Source of the DNA: Roseiarcus sp963798015
GTDB taxonomy: Bacteria; Pseudomonadota; Alphaproteobacteria; Rhizobiales; Beijerinckiaceae
Length of the DNA: 64,000 bases
Reading direction: 5' to 3'
Assembly (NCBI GenBank): GCA_963798015.1
Contig: CAWCSA010000023.1
Location: forward strand, 744,001-808,000
In this document: positions 61,613 to 64,000 of the stretch, one piece after another
Layout of the letters: each line of letters opens with the position of its first letter
Numbering within the stretch: the first letter of the stretch is position 1
Program-made: the position numbers and the translations under genes
The notes under the pieces: generated by a model
Told to the model about the DNA's origin: nothing
Seen by the model: only the letters and a program-made list of their open reading frames with translations
Databases searched by the model: none

Positions 61613-64000
61613 GATGAAGAGCTGCTTCTCATCGGAGCTACCTTGGATGCGGCCAATGAACTTGCGCGCACCGTTGCAGAGAGGAAAGGCGCAGCGTTCG
61701 GCTGGCATCGGTTCACGCTGCCGCAGTTAGCTTTCACGATAGCTGCGCCCGTTCTGGCGGCGCGCGGGCTGACTCCGCTCACCCGAATTGGCGCGGACGC
61801 CATTGTCGCGCGGCTCGTACACCAGATAAACGCGGAGGGTAAGCTCAGTCACTATCAATCGGTTCAAGCTACCCCTGGATTTCCACGCGCCGTCGCCAGC
61901 GTGATTGCCGAATTACGGCTTGCGCATATCCCCCCAAACGCTCTCCCTGAACTCGGCTCCCTATCTCGTGCCGCTAGTCGAAGCCTATCACGTCGGGCTC
62001 AAGGAAGCGGGGCTGACCGATTGGGCCGGCGTGCTCGAGGTCGCTACCGAAGCGGCCGGTGCGATTGGCCGCGCGAGGCCGCACTTGATCGGCCTACCGA
62101 TGCTTTTACTTGACGTGCCCATAGGCAATGAAGCAGAGCGTACCTTCATTCACTCGCTTGCCTCGGCCGCACCCGAAGTGTTGGCCACGGCGCCCACTGC
62201 AGACGACCCAACTCTTGGCGCTCTGCGGGATCTACTCGGCGTACAAGTTGGTGATCTCGATCAAGAAGCAAATCGCGACGACAAGGCTTCGACGAACGCA
62301 GGGGCTCTCAAGAACCTCCAACGGCGGCTCTTCAAGCAGGGCGGTTCGCTCGACACGACGGCGGACCACACGGTTGAAATGTTCTCGGCGCCTGGCGAGG
62401 GACGGGAATGCGTCGAGATTGCGCGCCGGGTACTATCGCTCGCTCGCAATGGACTCGCCTTTGACCGGATCGCGGTGCTGCTGCGATCGCCCGCGGGGTA
62501 TCGCGCATACCTCGAGGAGGCGTTTGGCCGGGCCGGTATCCCGGCTCACTACGCGCGCGGCGCTGTGCGGCCCGATCCAGCCGGGCGGGCTTTCTGCGCG
62601 CTCCTCAAATGCGCCGCCGATGGTTTGTCGGCCCGGAGGTTCGCTGAGTATCTTTCGCTGGGACAGGTCCCTAATGCAATGGCTGACGGCGGGCCCCCCG
62701 GCGCGACTCCGGCCGGCGAACGGTGGTTCCCGCCCGATTGGGAACTTGCTCAATTCTCTGCAAATGACGCGACTAAGTCTTCTCCAACAGCAACACCCGA
62801 AGACGACGCCATCGACGGAGCGCCCGTCGCAGCTGGGCAGTTGAGAGCGCCACGGCGTTGGGAGCGTTTGCTAGTCGAGGCGGCGGTAATCGGAGGACGC
62901 GATCGGTGGCGACGGCGCGTGGACGGGCTTGCCAACGATCTTAAGCTGAGGCTTTCCGAACTTGCCGCGGAATACGAAGCGGAAGCTGCGACCATCGCGC
63001 GGGCGATTGAGGACCTAGCCTCCTTTGGAGCGTATGCATTTCCCCTGATCGATGAGCTCGATGGCCTGCCTAGGTCAGCAAATTGGGCCGAGTGGCTCGA
63101 CCAATTGACTGCTCTCGCCACGCGATCGCTCAAACACCCTGACCGGGTGTTGGCGCTGCTGGCAGAGTTGGCGCCGATGGGGCCAATCGGCCCGGTCGGG
63201 TTGAACGAAGTCCTGTTGTCGCTCGAGCCCTTGCTCCTTGAGGTTGCTGTCCCGCCTGCTTCCCTGCGTTACGGGAAGGTGTTCGTGGCGCCGATTGAAG
63301 CCGCGCGGGGCATGAGCTTCGATGCCATCTTCGTGCCCGGCCTTGCCGAGAAAATGTTTCCGCATAAGATCGTCGAAGAGCCCATTTTGCTCGACGCGGC
63401 GCGCCAGCAAATCGGCGGCCTGACGACGAGCCAGAACCGAGTCGAAGAAGAACGTCTTGCGCTCGCCTTGGTCGCGGGAGCGGCGGATGAGCGGATTTGC
63501 TTCTCCTATCCCCGTTTGGACCTCGAACAAGGTCGACCTCGCGTCCCCTCCTTCTACGGTCTCGAAGTCTTTCGAGCCGTCGAGGGGTCTTTGCCGGATT
63601 TCGCCGAGCTTGCGCGACGTGCCGAGACAGCGACGAATGCGCGCCTCGGTTGGCCGGCCCCGTCTGAGCCAACCGACGCCATTGACGACGCCGAATACGA
63701 TCTCGCCGTTCTCAACCTTGTGGAAACTCAAGGGCGGGAAACTCTCGGCGCTGTAAGACACTTAGTCACGGCAAACTCATTTCTCGCTCGAGCGCTGCGA
63801 GCTCGATATCAACGATGGGGCAGGACTTGGACGGTGAGCGACGGGCTGCTCAGTCGTTCCGACGCGGTCCAAGCAATCATGGCAAAACACGCGCTGGGGG
63901 CTCGCAGCTTCTCGCCAACGGCGCTCCAACAGTATGCCAAATGCCCCTATCAATTCTTCCTTCACACGATCCACGGCCTTTCTCCGCGCGAGGTCCCAGA
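61613..64000 (+). pseudogene. AddB-like / PD-(D/E)XK helicase-nuclease, 5' truncated and frame-broken, runs off window
   Basis: From about 61613 the frame encodes ELLLIGATLDAANELARTVAE and FGWHRFTLPQLAFTIAAPVLA. Near 61955 it shifts to YLVPLVEAYHVGLKEAGLTDW. The second frame then stays open to the end of the window, with ECVEIARRVLSLA, FDRIAVLLRSPAGYRAYLEEAFGRAGIPAHYARG, EAARGMSFDAIFVPGLAEKMFPHK and SFSPTALQQYAKCPYQFFLHTIHGL. The last motif opens the RecB-type nuclease domain (CPYQFFL) of AddB-like proteins. N-terminal residues are cut off by the IS3 fragment. It would act with an AddA/UvrD-type partner in end resection or defence; that partner may lie past 64000. Confidence 0.8.

Noticed and set aside
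1..64000. CRISPR array
   Set aside because: No regularly spaced direct repeats of 25-40 bases were seen; the repeats present are hairpin-forming REP units, one 19-base tandem duplication and a short 25-base near-repeat at 32291-32340.

Overview
The window looks like a chromosome segment of a GC-rich alphaproteobacterium of the order Hyphomicrobiales (Rhizobiales), possibly a Beijerinckiaceae or Methylocystaceae relative. This is inferred from the gene order cysQ / DUF4170 / lysophospholipid acyltransferase / waaA / lpxK, a short (442 aa) proline-tRNA ligase, a single LolC/E-type permease, arginyl/leucyl transferase Bpt, ClpS, rpoZ and PEP-CTERM proteins. GC content was not counted and no database search was possible, so the taxonomic call is tentative.

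Layout. 1-8.3 kb (minus strand): a large FAD/Fe-S oxidoreductase, then the lipid A/Kdo genes lpxK, waaA, a DUF374 acyltransferase, DUF4170, a CysQ-type phosphatase and an SGNH hydrolase. 8.4-11.6 kb (minus): a tightly packed terC / lysE / kdgK-like / lysE / small ORF operon. 11.7-12.6 kb: an IS5-family copy with frame breaks. 12.7-17.7 kb: a PAP2 phosphatase, a solitary Flp pilin, an overlapping M23 peptidase / SDR / isomerase operon and a small lipoprotein. 17.9-30.8 kb: slipin, a parD gene with a broken parE, an amidohydrolase, aldo/keto reductase, clpS, small secreted and membrane proteins, an MFS exporter, a class II aldolase, a PEP-CTERM choice-of-anchor A protein, rlmE, ppx/gppA and DUF192. 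31.2-32.5 kb: a dead IS5/IS1182-like transposase. 32.5-49.8 kb: mostly housekeeping genes (double cold-shock protein, rpoZ, cysteine desulfurase, hydrolase, rnd, photolyase, lolD, lolC/E, proS), then two tandem livK paralogues, a divergent CGNR regulator with a livH-type permease, RDD and bpt.

From about 49.9 kb to the end the window is an accessory region in decay. It holds a PEP-CTERM gene with two frame breaks, a degenerate IS110 transposase, GIY-YIG and peptide-binding-protein fragments joined end to end, a DeoR/GlpR regulator facing a broken glpD-like gene, and an IS21 element carrying an IS630 inside istB. Next come an ISKra4 tail, the N-terminal half of a DUF4011/helicase (Hhe-like defence) protein, an intact HigBA toxin-antitoxin pair, IS5 and IS3 scraps, and an AddB-like helicase-nuclease that lacks its 5' end and runs off the window. 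This is most simply read as the remains of a defence island broken up by insertion sequences.

Many genes here are split by single frame breaks (parE, two PEP-CTERM/Tat leaders, a membrane protein, four transposases, the AddB-like gene). Some lie in homopolymers (A7, A5G5), so sequencing or assembly error must be weighed against real gene decay. No tRNA, rRNA or CRISPR array was recognised. I did not find a convincing new system; the best leads are the flanking lpxK tail duplication, the defence-island remnants, the lipoprotein-headed LivH permease next to a CGNR regulator, and the shared palindromic half-sites around the DeoR gene.
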